Below, piece after piece: positions 1 to 8,001 of a stretch of DNA of 64,000 nucleotides. Both the position numbers and the translations under genes were made by a program. The number at the start of each line of letters is the position of its first letter. Within the stretch, counting starts at the first letter, position 1. Under the pieces are notes generated by a model. It searched no databases. It saw nothing but the letters and a program-made list of their open reading frames with translations, and was not told the origin of the DNA. Origin of the DNA: Glutamicibacter sp002979865. GTDB lineage: Bacteria > Actinomycetota > Actinomycetes > Actinomycetales > Micrococcaceae. The DNA is taken from assembly GCF_050030965.1 (NCBI RefSeq), contig NZ_CP188297.1:2232001-2296000 (forward strand). Reading direction: 5' to 3'.

Positions 1-255
1 CACGAAGAACAGGTCGCCGTTGGCGGCGAACTGCGGTTGCGATTCGCCGTGCTCGCCGAATGTCAGCCTGCGTGCTGGTGCTTCGCCTTTGGGATCCAGC
101 GACCAAAGGGCGCTTTCGTATTTCGTCCCGTCCTCGGAAAGCTCGCTGAGGGTGGTGACGAGCTTGGTGCCGTCGGGGGAGAGCGCCAGGCCGCCGAGGC
201 GGCCCAGGCCAATAAATGAATCTAAATTATGAAATGAATGCTTAGAGTGTTCCAC
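1..255 (-). CDS. S9-family peptidase (prolyl oligopeptidase type), N-terminal fragment
   Basis: This is the first 85 codons of a gene that runs off the left edge. The translation contains LALSPDGTKLV, an ALWSLDP strand and a LTFGEHGESQPQF stretch. This is the repeat style of the beta-propeller that precedes the hydrolase domain in dipeptidyl aminopeptidase/acylaminoacyl peptidases. The catalytic domain lies outside the window, so activity cannot be judged. The GTG at 253-255 is the best start in frame, but its ribosome site is weak. It is divergent from the lipoprotein gene that follows. Confidence 0.7.
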   Translation of the reverse strand, partial: MEHSKHSFHNLDSFIGLGRLGGLALSPDGTKLVTTLSELSEDGTKYESALWSLDPKGEAPARRLTFGEHGESQPQFAANGDLFFV

Positions 256-460
256 TTCACATATCTTGCCACTGTTCGCGGCTGGGCACTACCGGAAATC
301 GAAAATTACCTGGCATCGGCAACAAGACCGGGACAACTTGCAACCAAGGCGTGATGCCGCCGCTATTGGAAAAACCTGCAATTGAGTGGAGGATGAATTC
401 AATGGGGGAGCTCGCGATGTCAGCTGCATGACCGGATCATGGATCAAGGAGTTGGAAAAG

Positions 461-1237
461 ATGAACCGTGCCAGAACCCGTCTCGGCGCGCTCCCGATGA
501 TGTGCGCAGCAGCCCTGATGCTGGCTGCCTGCCAGGGAGCCCAGCCGGACTCGACACCCAGTCAGGAACCTGCGCCAAGCGGCACATCGCCATCGGCAAG
601 TGCCAGCTCGCCGGAGGCTTCGAGCCCCGAATCCAGCCCATCGTCAAGCGCCGAAAGCCCGGATGCGCCAAGCACGGCGGCGCCCGAGCTGAGCCAAGAG
701 CATGAAGTGCATAGCATCCAGTTCATGACCCCGGAGCAGTGGACCGCCACCGGGGATGACTGCGAGGGTGAATGCACCGAATGGGATGAATGGGAGATCA
801 AGGACGCGCAGGGCAAGCATGTGCTCACGCTGATCCCCACCACGGCAACCTCGCCGGATGGGGACGTGTCTCTGTACGAGCGGGAGCTACTGGAGCGCGA
901 AGAGCTGCCGGACCCCGGAGCTGGCACCGGCTTCCATCCCGCCAGCTTCATTGCCGAGTTCTGGGAATCGACCAGCCAGGAGGATGGCGAGAAGGAGTCC
1001 GGGTTCGATATTGCCCTGGTCGATGACCAAGTGCTCGCCCAGCGCAATGAGAACCCGGATCTGAACTTCTTCAAGGTCGGCGAGCAGTCGCCGATGATGT
1101 GGGTCGAAGAGGACTATCTGGAAGACCGTGGCGTCCCGGATGACCCGGTGAAGCAACAGGCGCAGCAATTCCTGGATACCCAGGAATATGCGTTGGTGCG
1201 CGAAATCCTGCTCAGCGTCCAGCCGGCCAAGGGCTAG
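461..1237 (+). CDS. Predicted secreted lipoprotein, unknown function
   Basis: The product has 258 residues. It opens with a lipoprotein signal peptide: basic MNRARTR, a hydrophobic core, and LAAC with the lipidated cysteine at about residue 24. A Ser/Pro/Ala/Glu-rich linker follows to about residue 75, which would space a folded domain from the membrane. The remaining ~180 residues are acidic and I do not recognise the fold. The frame is open further upstream, but the ATG at 461 is chosen because AAGGAG lies 9 bases before it and the signal peptide starts there. It probably sits on the outer face of the cytoplasmic membrane. It stands alone and ends in a strong shared hairpin. Confidence 0.75.
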   Translation: MNRARTRLGALPMMCAAALMLAACQGAQPDSTPSQEPAPSGTSPSASASSPEASSPESSPSSSAESPDAPSTAAPELSQEHEVHSIQFMTPEQWTATGDDCEGECTEWDEWEIKDAQGKHVLTLIPTTATSPDGDVSLYERELLEREELPDPGAGTGFHPASFIAEFWESTSQEDGEKESGFDIALVDDQVLAQRNENPDLNFFKVGEQSPMMWVEEDYLEDRGVPDDPVKQQAQQFLDTQEYALVREILLSVQPAKG

Positions 1238-1260
1238 GCCAAGCCCGGCACGCAAGAAAG

Positions 1261-1301
1261 GACCGGCCCGGAAGCAGCTCGAGGCTGCTTCCGGGCCGGT
1301 C
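1261..1301. terminator. Shared hairpin between convergent genes
   Basis: Two perfectly complementary 18-base arms (1261-1278 and 1284-1301) flank a 5-base loop. The hairpin lies between the lipoprotein gene and the leftward ansP gene. A T-rich run follows it on the minus strand, so it fits the asparagine operon terminator best. Confidence 0.8.
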
Positions 1302-1312
1302 CCGGGATCCTG

Positions 1313-2791
1313 CTACCGCTGGTTGGCCGGCTGCTCGTTGTGCAGCCGCGCCTTGGCGATCTCGTTGATCCGTCCGCGGCACAAGTACCAGCCGCCGATG
1401 ATCAACGGGATGATGACCACCAGCGAGGCAATGGTCCAGGTGCCGATGGGATTATCGAAGGCCATCATCACCAGCACCAGGGCCAGGAAGCCCAGGGTGA
1501 CCCAGCCGGAGACCGGAGCCAGCGGCATCCGGAAGCCGGGGCGCTGCTGCTCGCCGCGCTTGGCGGACTTCACCAGCGCCATCTGGCACAGCACGATCAT
1601 CCCCCAGGAGGCAATGATGCCGATGGCCGCGAAGTTCAGCACGATCTCGAAGGCCTTGGCCGGGACCACGGCGTTGAGCACCACGCCGAACACGGCCACC
1701 ACAGCGGTGATCACGATGCCGCCGTAGGGAACCCCGGCCTTGTTCATCCGCCCGGCGAATTTCGGCGCCGAGCCGTTCAATGACATGGAGCGCATGATGC
1801 GCCCGGTGGAGTAGAGCCCGGCGTTCAGCGAGGACAGCGCCGCGGTGAGCACCACCAGGTTCATCACCACGTCCATGCCCTGCACGCCGATGGATCCGAA
1901 GAAGGTCACGAACGGCGATTCCCCGGCGCTGTACGCGGTGTAGGGCAGCAGCAGCGAGAGCAGCACCAGCGAGCCGACGTAGAATACGGCGATGCGGATG
2001 ATCACGGTGTTGATCGCCTTGGGCATGACCTTTTCCGGATTCTCCGTTTCGCCCGCGGCGGTGCCGATCAGCTCGATGGAAGCATAGGAGAAGACCACGC
2101 CCTGCATCAGCACCAGCACCGGCAGCAGGCCATTGGGCAGCAGCCCGCCATTGGAGCTGAGCAGCGAGAAGCCGACCTCATGTCCTGCCAGCGGCGTGCC
2201 GAAGATGACGAAGTAGCAGCCAATGATCAGGAAGGCCACCAGGGCCACAACCTTGACCAGTGCGAACCAGAATTCCATCTCGCCGAAGGCCTTGACCGAG
2301 ATCAGGTTCATGGCCAGCACCACGGCCAGCGCCAGCAGCGCCCAGAGCCACTGGGGCACCGAGCTGATCCACCCCACGTACTTGCCGAAGAAGCCCATGT
2401 ACAGGGCCACCGCGGTGATATCGACAATGGCGGTCATTACCCAGTTCAGCCAGTACAGCCAGCCGGTGGCGAAGGCCGCCTTCTCGCCGTAGAACTCGCG
2501 GGCGTAGGACACGAAGGAACCGGTGGACGGGCGGTGCATGACCAGTTCGCCCAGCGCCCGCAGGATCAGGAAGGCGAAGAAGCCGCAGACTGCGTAGCTG
2601 ATGACAATGCCCGGTCCGGCTTCGGCCAACCGGCCGCCGGCACCCATGAACAGCCCGGTGCCGATGGCGCCGCCAATGGCGATCATCTGCATCTGCCGGG
2701 AGGACAGGCCCTTGTGGTAATCGTTGTCGCCGGCCGTCAGCGCGGCATCGGGGACGTGCGCCGCGGTGGCGTGCGGAGTGGAATTATCCAT
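1313..2791 (-). CDS. ansP: Amino-acid permease, probable L-asparagine permease
   Basis: A 492-residue APC-superfamily permease (AAT family) with about 12 membrane spans. The N-terminal GLSSRQMQMIAIGGAIGTG block is the family signature, and GTAAGETENPEK follows mid-protein. It should import an amino acid by proton symport. The substrate is assigned from context, since it is the last gene of an operon with asparaginase and aspartase, and from length and style matching AnsP. GAGGA precedes the ATG. Only 14 bases separate it from aspA. Another AAT-family substrate cannot be excluded. Confidence 0.85.
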   Translation of the reverse strand: MDNSTPHATAAHVPDAALTAGDNDYHKGLSSRQMQMIAIGGAIGTGLFMGAGGRLAEAGPGIVISYAVCGFFAFLILRALGELVMHRPSTGSFVSYAREFYGEKAAFATGWLYWLNWVMTAIVDITAVALYMGFFGKYVGWISSVPQWLWALLALAVVLAMNLISVKAFGEMEFWFALVKVVALVAFLIIGCYFVIFGTPLAGHEVGFSLLSSNGGLLPNGLLPVLVLMQGVVFSYASIELIGTAAGETENPEKVMPKAINTVIIRIAVFYVGSLVLLSLLLPYTAYSAGESPFVTFFGSIGVQGMDVVMNLVVLTAALSSLNAGLYSTGRIMRSMSLNGSAPKFAGRMNKAGVPYGGIVITAVVAVFGVVLNAVVPAKAFEIVLNFAAIGIIASWGMIVLCQMALVKSAKRGEQQRPGFRMPLAPVSGWVTLGFLALVLVMMAFDNPIGTWTIASLVVIIPLIIGGWYLCRGRINEIAKARLHNEQPANQR

Positions 2792-2805
2792 ATGATTCCT
2801 CGGAT

Positions 2806-4221
2806 CTAGTCGGTGAGGTTGGCGAGGCGCTCGGGGGAGAGCAACTCATTGAGGTCTTCGGCCGAGAGCAGGCCGCGTTCGAGCACCAGCTCGGCCACGC
2901 CGCGCCCGGTGTGCAGCGCTTCGAGGGCCACCGAGGTGGATGCCGCGTAGCCCAGCCGCGGGTTCAGCGCGGTGACCAGGCCGATGGAGTTCTCCACCTC
3001 GCGGCGCAGCGCCTGCTCGTCCACGGTGATCCCGTCGATGCACTTGTGCGCCAGGGTCAGGCAGCCGTTGGCCAGGTGCTTCAGGGAGAGCCCGATCGAG
3101 TGCACAATCACCGGCTCGAAGGCGTTCAGCTGCAGCTGCCCGCCCTCGGCGGCCATGGTCACGGTCAAGTCGTGGCCCACCACCTGGTAGGCGATCTGGC
3201 TGACCACTTCCGGGATCACCGGGTTGACCTTGCCGGGCATGATCGAGGAGCCGGACTGCACGGCCGGCAGCTGCAGGTCGTTCAGGCCAGCGCGCGGACC
3301 GGAGGAGAGCAGGCGCAGGTCGTTGCAGATCTTGGAGATCTTCAGCGCCACGCGCTTGAGCACGCCCGAGAGGTGCACGAACGCGCCCACATCCGAAGTG
3401 GCTTCGATCAGGTCCGGGCTGGTGGTCAGCGGCAGGCCGGTCAGCTCGCGCAGGTGGCGGCAGGCGGCCTCGGCATAGCCGGCCGGGGCGTTCAGCCCGG
3501 TGCCGATGGCGGTGGCGCCGAGGTTGATCTCGGTGACCAGGCACAGCGATTCCTCCAGCCGCGCCCGGTCCTCGCCCAGGGTCACGGCCCAGCCGCGGAA
3601 CTCCTGGCCCACGGTCATCGGCACGGCGTCCTGCAGCTGGGTGCGGCCCATCTTCACCACGGTGCGGAACTCGGCGGCCTTGGCGATGCACGAATCCTGC
3701 AGCACCTCGATGGCTGCCAGCAGCGGCTGGGTGGCGAAGTGCGTGGCGATGTTCACCGCGGTCGGGTAGGCGTCGTTGGTGGACTGCGAGAGGTTCACAT
3801 GGTCGTTGGGGTGCAAGAAGGAGTACTCGCCCTTGGCATGGCCCATGATTTCCAGCGCCAGGTTGGCGATGACCTCGTTGGCGTTCATGTTCGTGCTGGT
3901 GCCGGCCCCGCCCTGGATCGGGTCGATGATGAACTGCTCATGCAGCGCCCCGCCGGCGATGGCCTCGCAGGCCTGGTCGATGGCGTTCGCGCGCTGGGTG
4001 TCCAGCAGCCCCAGCTCGTGGTTGGCACGCGCCGCGGCCTGCTTCACGCGCGCCAATGCGCGGATCAGGTGCGGGTTGCCGGACAGCTCGGTGCCGGTGA
4101 TGTCGAAGTTCTCCTTGGCGCGCAGCGTGTGCACGCCCCAGTAGGCATCCGCCGGGATATCGCGGTCGCCGATCAGGTCATGCTCGCTGCGGGTCTGGCC
4201 GCTGAGCAAGGTTTCAGGCAT
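2806..4221 (-). CDS. aspA: Aspartate ammonia-lyase (aspartase)
   Basis: This 471-residue enzyme of the fumarase/aspartase superfamily deaminates L-aspartate to fumarate and ammonia. The superfamily signature GSSIMPGKVNP is at about residues 320-330 and holds the flexible catalytic-loop serine. The N-terminal TRSEHDLIGDRDIPADAYWG and the GGAGTSTNMNANEV block are typical of aspartases and distinguish it from class II fumarase. Length matches the family (about 470). It lies between the asparaginase and permease genes, so asparagine nitrogen is released twice and the carbon enters the TCA cycle. A GGAGAAG sits about 9-12 bases upstream of the ATG. Confidence 0.95.
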   Translation of the reverse strand: MPETLLSGQTRSEHDLIGDRDIPADAYWGVHTLRAKENFDITGTELSGNPHLIRALARVKQAAARANHELGLLDTQRANAIDQACEAIAGGALHEQFIIDPIQGGAGTSTNMNANEVIANLALEIMGHAKGEYSFLHPNDHVNLSQSTNDAYPTAVNIATHFATQPLLAAIEVLQDSCIAKAAEFRTVVKMGRTQLQDAVPMTVGQEFRGWAVTLGEDRARLEESLCLVTEINLGATAIGTGLNAPAGYAEAACRHLRELTGLPLTTSPDLIEATSDVGAFVHLSGVLKRVALKISKICNDLRLLSSGPRAGLNDLQLPAVQSGSSIMPGKVNPVIPEVVSQIAYQVVGHDLTVTMAAEGGQLQLNAFEPVIVHSIGLSLKHLANGCLTLAHKCIDGITVDEQALRREVENSIGLVTALNPRLGYAASTSVALEALHTGRGVAELVLERGLLSAEDLNELLSPERLANLTD

Positions 4222-4268
4222 GGTGGATTCTTCTCCAGGATTCGTTGAAATGGTTGGAACGGAAAAAA

Positions 4269-5264
4269 TTACAGTGCGGCCAGCAGGCCCACGGGCGCAC
4301 CGCCGCCAAAGGCCGGGCTGGTAGCCAGCGGTTCAAGGGCCAATGCGGCCTCGGAGCCCAGGTGCTCGGCGAGCAGCTTGGCGGTGATCGGCATCCGGGC
4401 GCGGTCCGAGCCGTCGGCGATCTTCACGGCCAGCGCGCTGCCATCGGGCAGGCCCACGGCCTGGATGCCCTCGAAACCGTCCTTGGCCACGGAGCCGGGC
4501 ACCGCGCGCATCAGGGCGGTGACATCGCGGCCAACGCCGGCTACCAGTTCCGGGTAGCCGGCCATTGCCGCGGCCACGCGTGCCTCGGCGGTGCCTTGCG
4601 CGGCGCTGGCCAGCTTGCCGAAGGCGCGGGCCAATCCGGCCAGGGTCATCCGGTAGACCGGGGTGCCGCAGCCGTCGGTGCTCACCCCGGAGATCTGTTC
4701 GCCCGAAAGATCCTCCACGGTGTCCTGCAGCAGCTGCAGGAGGCGCTCGTCATGCAGGTAGTTGGCGGTGTCCCAGCCCTTGAGCTCGCACAGGGCCGCC
4801 AGTGCGGCGTGCTTGCCCGAGCAGTTCTGCGCGAGCGCGGTGGCCTTGCCGCCAGCGGCCAGGTAGTCCTGGCGCTCGGCAACGCCGTAGGGCAGGTCGG
4901 TGGAATTGCGCAGCGCTGTGTGGTCCAGGCCGGCGGCGGCCAGCGTGGATTCGGCGACCTGCAGGTGGCGCGGGCTCCCGGAGTGGCTGGCCGAGGCCAA
5001 GGCCAGCTGCTGGTCGTCGAGCTGCAGTCCGGCGCGCAGCATGCCCACGGCGAACAGCGGCTTGAGCGCCGAGCGCGGGTAGAACGCGGCCTGGGCATCG
5101 CCGCGGCTGGCGGCGATGGAGCCGGCGGGATCCAGCAGCACGGCCGAGCCGTAGTGGATGGACTCCACGGCCTCGCCGCGGGTGGCGATGACCAGCGGTT
5201 CGTGCTGCGGCAGTGCCTCAACGACCAGCGAAGCGCGCAGGGTCTGGGGATCGGCGGGGGTCAC
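4269..5264 (-). CDS. ansA: L-asparaginase, Rhizobium etli AnsA-type (Asparaginase_II family)
   Basis: This 331-residue protein hydrolyses asparagine to aspartate and ammonia. It belongs to the serine-type family of R. etli asparaginases (PF06089) and not to the E. coli two-threonine family. Visible family motifs are RSALKP with its Ser-x-x-Lys near residue 63, NCSGKHA near 146, and STDGCGTPV near 195; these supply the catalytic Ser/Lys pairs and metal-site cysteines known for the family. No signal peptide is present, so it acts in the cytoplasm. The GTG start overlaps the stop of the upstream regulator by GTGA, implying translational coupling. Confidence 0.9.
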   Translation of the reverse strand: MTPADPQTLRASLVVEALPQHEPLVIATRGEAVESIHYGSAVLLDPAGSIAASRGDAQAAFYPRSALKPLFAVGMLRAGLQLDDQQLALASASHSGSPRHLQVAESTLAAAGLDHTALRNSTDLPYGVAERQDYLAAGGKATALAQNCSGKHAALAALCELKGWDTANYLHDERLLQLLQDTVEDLSGEQISGVSTDGCGTPVYRMTLAGLARAFGKLASAAQGTAEARVAAAMAGYPELVAGVGRDVTALMRAVPGSVAKDGFEGIQAVGLPDGSALAVKIADGSDRARMPITAKLLAEHLGSEAALALEPLATSPAFGGGAPVGLLAAL

Positions 5265-5965
5265 TTCTTGCTCCTGACTATGGTGGATACTGCTTGCTGC
5301 ACCGCATTGAGGTGCTTGGCCATCGCATTGTTGGCCGCTTGCGGGTCTTGGGCGGCGATGGCCTGGTAGATTTCCTGGTGCTCCGAGTTCGACGGCGACC
5401 GGCGGCCGGCAACCAGGTTCACGGTCTCGGACTGGCGGGCCATGGCCTCGCGGATGTCCGCGACGACCTTGGAGAACACCGAGTTGCCGCTGGCCTGGGC
5501 GATCGCGGCATGGAAGGCGGCGTCCAGCTCGACCCAGGCTGCCGGGTCGTCTTCCTGCTCCATCGCCTCGATCAGCCCGCTGATCCGCTCCAGGTCCTCG
5601 GCGGTGCGCCGGGTGGCGGCGAGGGTGGCAGCCGGGATCTCGATATGCGGACGGGCTTCGTGCAGGTCGTCGGAGGAGAACGTGCCCAGTTTCAGCTCGC
5701 GGGTGGGCCGGTGGGAGACCACGAAGGTGCCGCGCCCGGTTTCGGTGCGGGTCAGGCCCAGGGCCGCGCAGGAGCGCAGCGCTTCGCGGATGACCGAGCG
5801 GCTCACGCCGTAGTCGGCCGCGAGGGCAGCTTCGGACCCCAGTTTCGCGCCGATGGCGATTTCCTGGGCTTCAATGGCTAGGCGGAGTGCATGGAAGACG
5901 CCTTCGGCAGCGGATCGTCGTTCGATCGGTTGCTGTCCGGGTGTCCAGCTGTCAGACAGGTTCAC
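5261..5965 (-). CDS. GntR/FCD-family regulator of the asparagine operon
   Basis: A transcriptional repressor of about 234 residues. An N-terminal winged helix (LGSEAALAADYGVSRSVIRE, then GRGTFVV) is followed by an FCD ligand domain with ELDAAFHAAIAQASGN and a C-terminal SEHQEIYQAI histidine segment that would bind a metal. It is the first gene of the operon, so it probably represses itself and ansA-aspA-ansP, with asparagine or aspartate as a likely ligand (inference). I start at the GTG 5963-5965. The longer TTG-initiated frame at 6001 lacks a ribosome site, and that TTGACG instead resembles a -35 box with CAGACT 17 bases later, giving a leaderless transcript. Confidence 0.85.
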   Translation of the reverse strand: MNLSDSWTPGQQPIERRSAAEGVFHALRLAIEAQEIAIGAKLGSEAALAADYGVSRSVIREALRSCAALGLTRTETGRGTFVVSHRPTRELKLGTFSSDDLHEARPHIEIPAATLAATRRTAEDLERISGLIEAMEQEDDPAAWVELDAAFHAAIAQASGNSVFSKVVADIREAMARQSETVNLVAGRRSPSNSEHQEIYQAIAAQDPQAANNAMAKHLNAVQQAVSTIVRSKK

Positions 5966-6043
5966 GTGTACCAGTCTGGGGTGTGATCCACTTAACGTCA
6001 AGTCGGGAACTGGAGCAATCGGGAATGCTCAGGTCAGTGACGC

Positions 6044-6092
6044 GCGAACACCGCGGACACGATGCCACAGGCAAGGTATCCGCGGTGTTCGC
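6044..6092 (-). terminator. Terminator hairpin for the SRPBCC operon
   Basis: Two perfect 14-base arms (6044-6057 and 6079-6092) enclose a 21-base loop that itself contains a TGCC/GGCA stem. It sits 9 bases past the stop of the leftward SRPBCC gene. Confidence 0.7.
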
Positions 6093-6101
6093 CGCTGGTC
6101 C

Positions 6102-6539
6102 TCAGTCTTTCTCCAGGATGCTTTTCAGCGCCCGGAGATCAGCCATATTGGCTCGCCGCATCATCATTTCCATCAGCGGGCCGGCCAGTTTGCCGAAGCC
6201 AGTTGGCTCGCCGTCATTGCGCAGGTGGACCCGAGTCGCCGTTGGCCCTATCGCTTCGAAGCGATAGGTGGTGCGCATGGGAAACGGGCCCTGCGCGGTG
6301 GCCATGACCAGTTCCTCGTTCTGCGCGAACCTGGTGACTTCGTAGGTGTAGGAAAGCTTCCGTCCAAGGAACCTGGCTTCGAAGGCGGTGCGTGATCCGA
6401 GGCCGAAGCCATGGGGATCCAGCCGGCGCACCGAATGGATATTCCGGTACCACGCCGGAGCGTTCAGCGGGTTCATCGCGTAGCCGGCCACCACCGAACG
6501 TGGCCGGTCGATAGCGATGCTCGTGGAGACATCAACCAT
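6102..6539 (-). CDS. SRPBCC-family protein (polyketide cyclase/START-like)
   Basis: A 145-residue single-domain protein. The start VDVSTSIAIDRPRSVVAGYAM, the central YTYEVTRF and the C-terminal helix LMEMMMRRANMADLRALKSIL fit the helix-grip fold of SRPBCC proteins, which bind hydrophobic ligands in a central cavity. No specific reaction can be named. GAGGA lies about 7 bases before the ATG, inside the tail of the preceding gene. It is the last gene of a three-gene unit with a two-domain SRPBCC protein and an ArsR regulator. Confidence 0.8.
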   Translation of the reverse strand: MVDVSTSIAIDRPRSVVAGYAMNPLNAPAWYRNIHSVRRLDPHGFGLGSRTAFEARFLGRKLSYTYEVTRFAQNEELVMATAQGPFPMRTTYRFEAIGPTATRVHLRNDGEPTGFGKLAGPLMEMMMRRANMADLRALKSILEKD

Positions 6540-6548
6540 GGGAGGTCC

Positions 6549-7529
6549 TCAGGCTCCTGCGGGAACGCGGCCGGTGAAGGCAATCAGTCGATCCAGGCTG
6601 CTGGCGGATTCGGCGACCATGGTTTCTTCCGCGAAGGAGCCGGAGGTGCGCTGAGCCGGTCCCACAGTCTTGCGTGCCAAGCCCAGTACGTATTCCGCGT
6701 GGCCAGGATGGATCGCGAACTCCTGGCCGGTCGCCTGGGCGAAGTCCCACCCGTGAACCATCAGTTCCAGATTCAGGATCCCGGCAACCACTGAAGCCGG
6801 CATGACAGCGAATCCGAGATCAATCTCGCCGGCAACGCCGCGAGCGGCAAAAGCCTCCAGGGTCGGCTGCACCAGGTTGGCGATGCGTGCTTCCGGCGCC
6901 AGGGCCGGGTCATCGGATACCGCAGCGCCCAGGGCACCGCCGATCATCGAGACCGAACCCGCAAGGTGATCCAGCAGCTCGCTCACGGAGAACTCGGAGC
7001 AGGGAGTGGCTTTGGCCAGGTCCGCTGCGCAGATGTTGTTCAGGATGAACTGCAGGGCTGCCACGGAGCCCTCGGCGGAAACGATCGGATTCTGCGGCTC
7101 GGGCACGGCGTTCCACTCGTCGATGGCTGCTTCGCCGGTTTCGGCAAACTCCTTCAGCCGATCCAGGAAGTGGTTCCATCCCTCGGCGTGGCCCGAGGAC
7201 TGCTCGGCGTCCAGCCCCTCATGGCGCAAGGTCAGGGCCGTGCCCTGATCCAGCGGTTCCAGGGTGATGAAAACCGTCGAATCGCCGGGCGGAACGGCAT
7301 CCGAACCTTCCCATCCCATGGTGAAGACCAGGCGCTTGCCGGGCTCGATTTCGGTGAAAGTGCCCGAGGCCTGGTGGCCCGGACCCATGGTGAAGCGGTA
7401 GCTGCCGCCGGTCTGCAGGTCAACGCGGTTGGCAACGGTTTGCCAGCGGCGAAGGCGTTCCGGGTTGGTGACCAGTGCAAAGGCGGTGTCGGCGTCAACG
7501 GGGAGGATGACTGTTCGTTCAAAGCTCAT
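6549..7529 (-). CDS. Fusion of an AHSA1-type SRPBCC domain and a TIGR03086-type (mycothiol-transferase fold) domain
   Basis: The protein has 326 residues. About residues 1-140 form an AHSA1/SRPBCC domain (FERTVILPVDADTAFALVTN, a WEGSD strand and a GWNHFLDRLKEF last helix). About residues 150-326 match the TIGR03086 domain of the DinB/mycothiol-dependent maleylpyruvate isomerase fold: TPCSEFSVSELLDHLAG, then LELMVHGWDFAQATG, where the histidines would bind metal. Both halves are usually separate proteins. TIGR03086 proteins are typical of mycothiol-making actinobacteria. Its ATG overlaps the ArsR stop by 4 bases, so the two are translated together. The substrate is unknown. Confidence 0.8.
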   Translation of the reverse strand: MSFERTVILPVDADTAFALVTNPERLRRWQTVANRVDLQTGGSYRFTMGPGHQASGTFTEIEPGKRLVFTMGWEGSDAVPPGDSTVFITLEPLDQGTALTLRHEGLDAEQSSGHAEGWNHFLDRLKEFAETGEAAIDEWNAVPEPQNPIVSAEGSVAALQFILNNICAADLAKATPCSEFSVSELLDHLAGSVSMIGGALGAAVSDDPALAPEARIANLVQPTLEAFAARGVAGEIDLGFAVMPASVVAGILNLELMVHGWDFAQATGQEFAIHPGHAEYVLGLARKTVGPAQRTSGSFAEETMVAESASSLDRLIAFTGRVPAGA

Positions 7530-7864
7530 GGCTTTTCTCCTGGTGGCTGGTGCGGTGGCCCATTGAACGACGCCAATTCGGCGGCCTCGGCAACGAGCAG
7601 GTCGAGTTCGGTATTCCAGAACGAGTCAAGGAGGGCCTTGAGCTTCGTGATGCCTGCAGGGTCCAGCGAGTAGTAGCGGCTGCGGCCATCCTTGCGGGCT
7701 TGCAGCAGTCCTACGTCAATCAACAGCAGCAGGTGTTGCGAGATGGCGGAGCGGCTGACGGCGAAGTTCGCGGCCAGTTCCGTCACCGTGCGTTCCCCGG
7801 AACCCAGCAACTGAATCAAGCGCCTGCGCGTTGGCTCGGAAGCGACTTCCAGTAGATCAAGCAT
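7526..7864 (-). CDS. ArsR-family (SmtB-like) repressor of the SRPBCC operon
   Basis: A 112-residue winged-helix repressor. MLDLLEVASEPTRRRLIQLL and VTELAANFAVSRSAISQHLLLL are the classic fold of ArsR proteins paired with AHSA1/SRPBCC genes. It has no cysteine metal motif, so it is probably not a metal sensor. I start at ATG 7862-7864. A longer frame starting at GTG 7883-7885 would begin inside the palindromic operator CGTTAG-N6-CTAACG. First gene of the operon; autoregulation is inferred from the palindrome just upstream. Confidence 0.85.
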   Translation of the reverse strand: MLDLLEVASEPTRRRLIQLLGSGERTVTELAANFAVSRSAISQHLLLLIDVGLLQARKDGRSRYYSLDPAGITKLKALLDSFWNTELDLLVAEAAELASFNGPPHQPPGEKP

Positions 7865-7872
7865 GAAAAATA

Positions 7873-7890
7873 CGTTAGCAGTCACTAACG
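7873..7890. promoter_or_regulatory. Palindromic operator for the ArsR-family gene
   Basis: CGTTAG, six spacer bases, CTAACG: a perfect inverted repeat that ends 8 bases before the ATG of the ArsR gene. Size and position fit an autorepression site. Confidence 0.65.
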
Positions 7891-7953
7891 CGTTATTGCA
7901 AGGGGTGCGGAGCAGCTTTTTAGGCTGATGCGGAAGGCGCCGTTAAAGCACTA

Positions 7954-7986
7954 GTGGGCGCCACGGCAAAATGCCGTAGCGCCCAC
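7954..7986 (-). terminator. Terminator hairpin after the FabH-like gene
   Basis: GTGGGCGC and ACGGCA on the left pair with TGCCGT and GCGCCCAC on the right, with one unpaired base in each arm. It lies 15 bases past the stop of the leftward FabH-like gene. Confidence 0.7.
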
Positions 7987-8001
7987 TCATGGCGAAAATA
8001 C

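Noticed and set aside
20..232. Rightward 60-70 codon frames at the left edge
   Set aside because: They are antisense to the S9 peptidase start, whose minus-strand translation has clear propeller motifs.
2846..3691. A 281-codon minus-strand frame inside aspA
   Set aside because: Arg/Ala/Gly-rich shadow of the aspartase gene in another frame; aspA itself has full family motifs.
4245..5369. A 374-codon plus-strand frame opposite the asparaginase gene
   Set aside because: Low-complexity Gly/Gln/Ala composition typical of antisense frames in high-GC DNA; it overlaps a well-supported gene.
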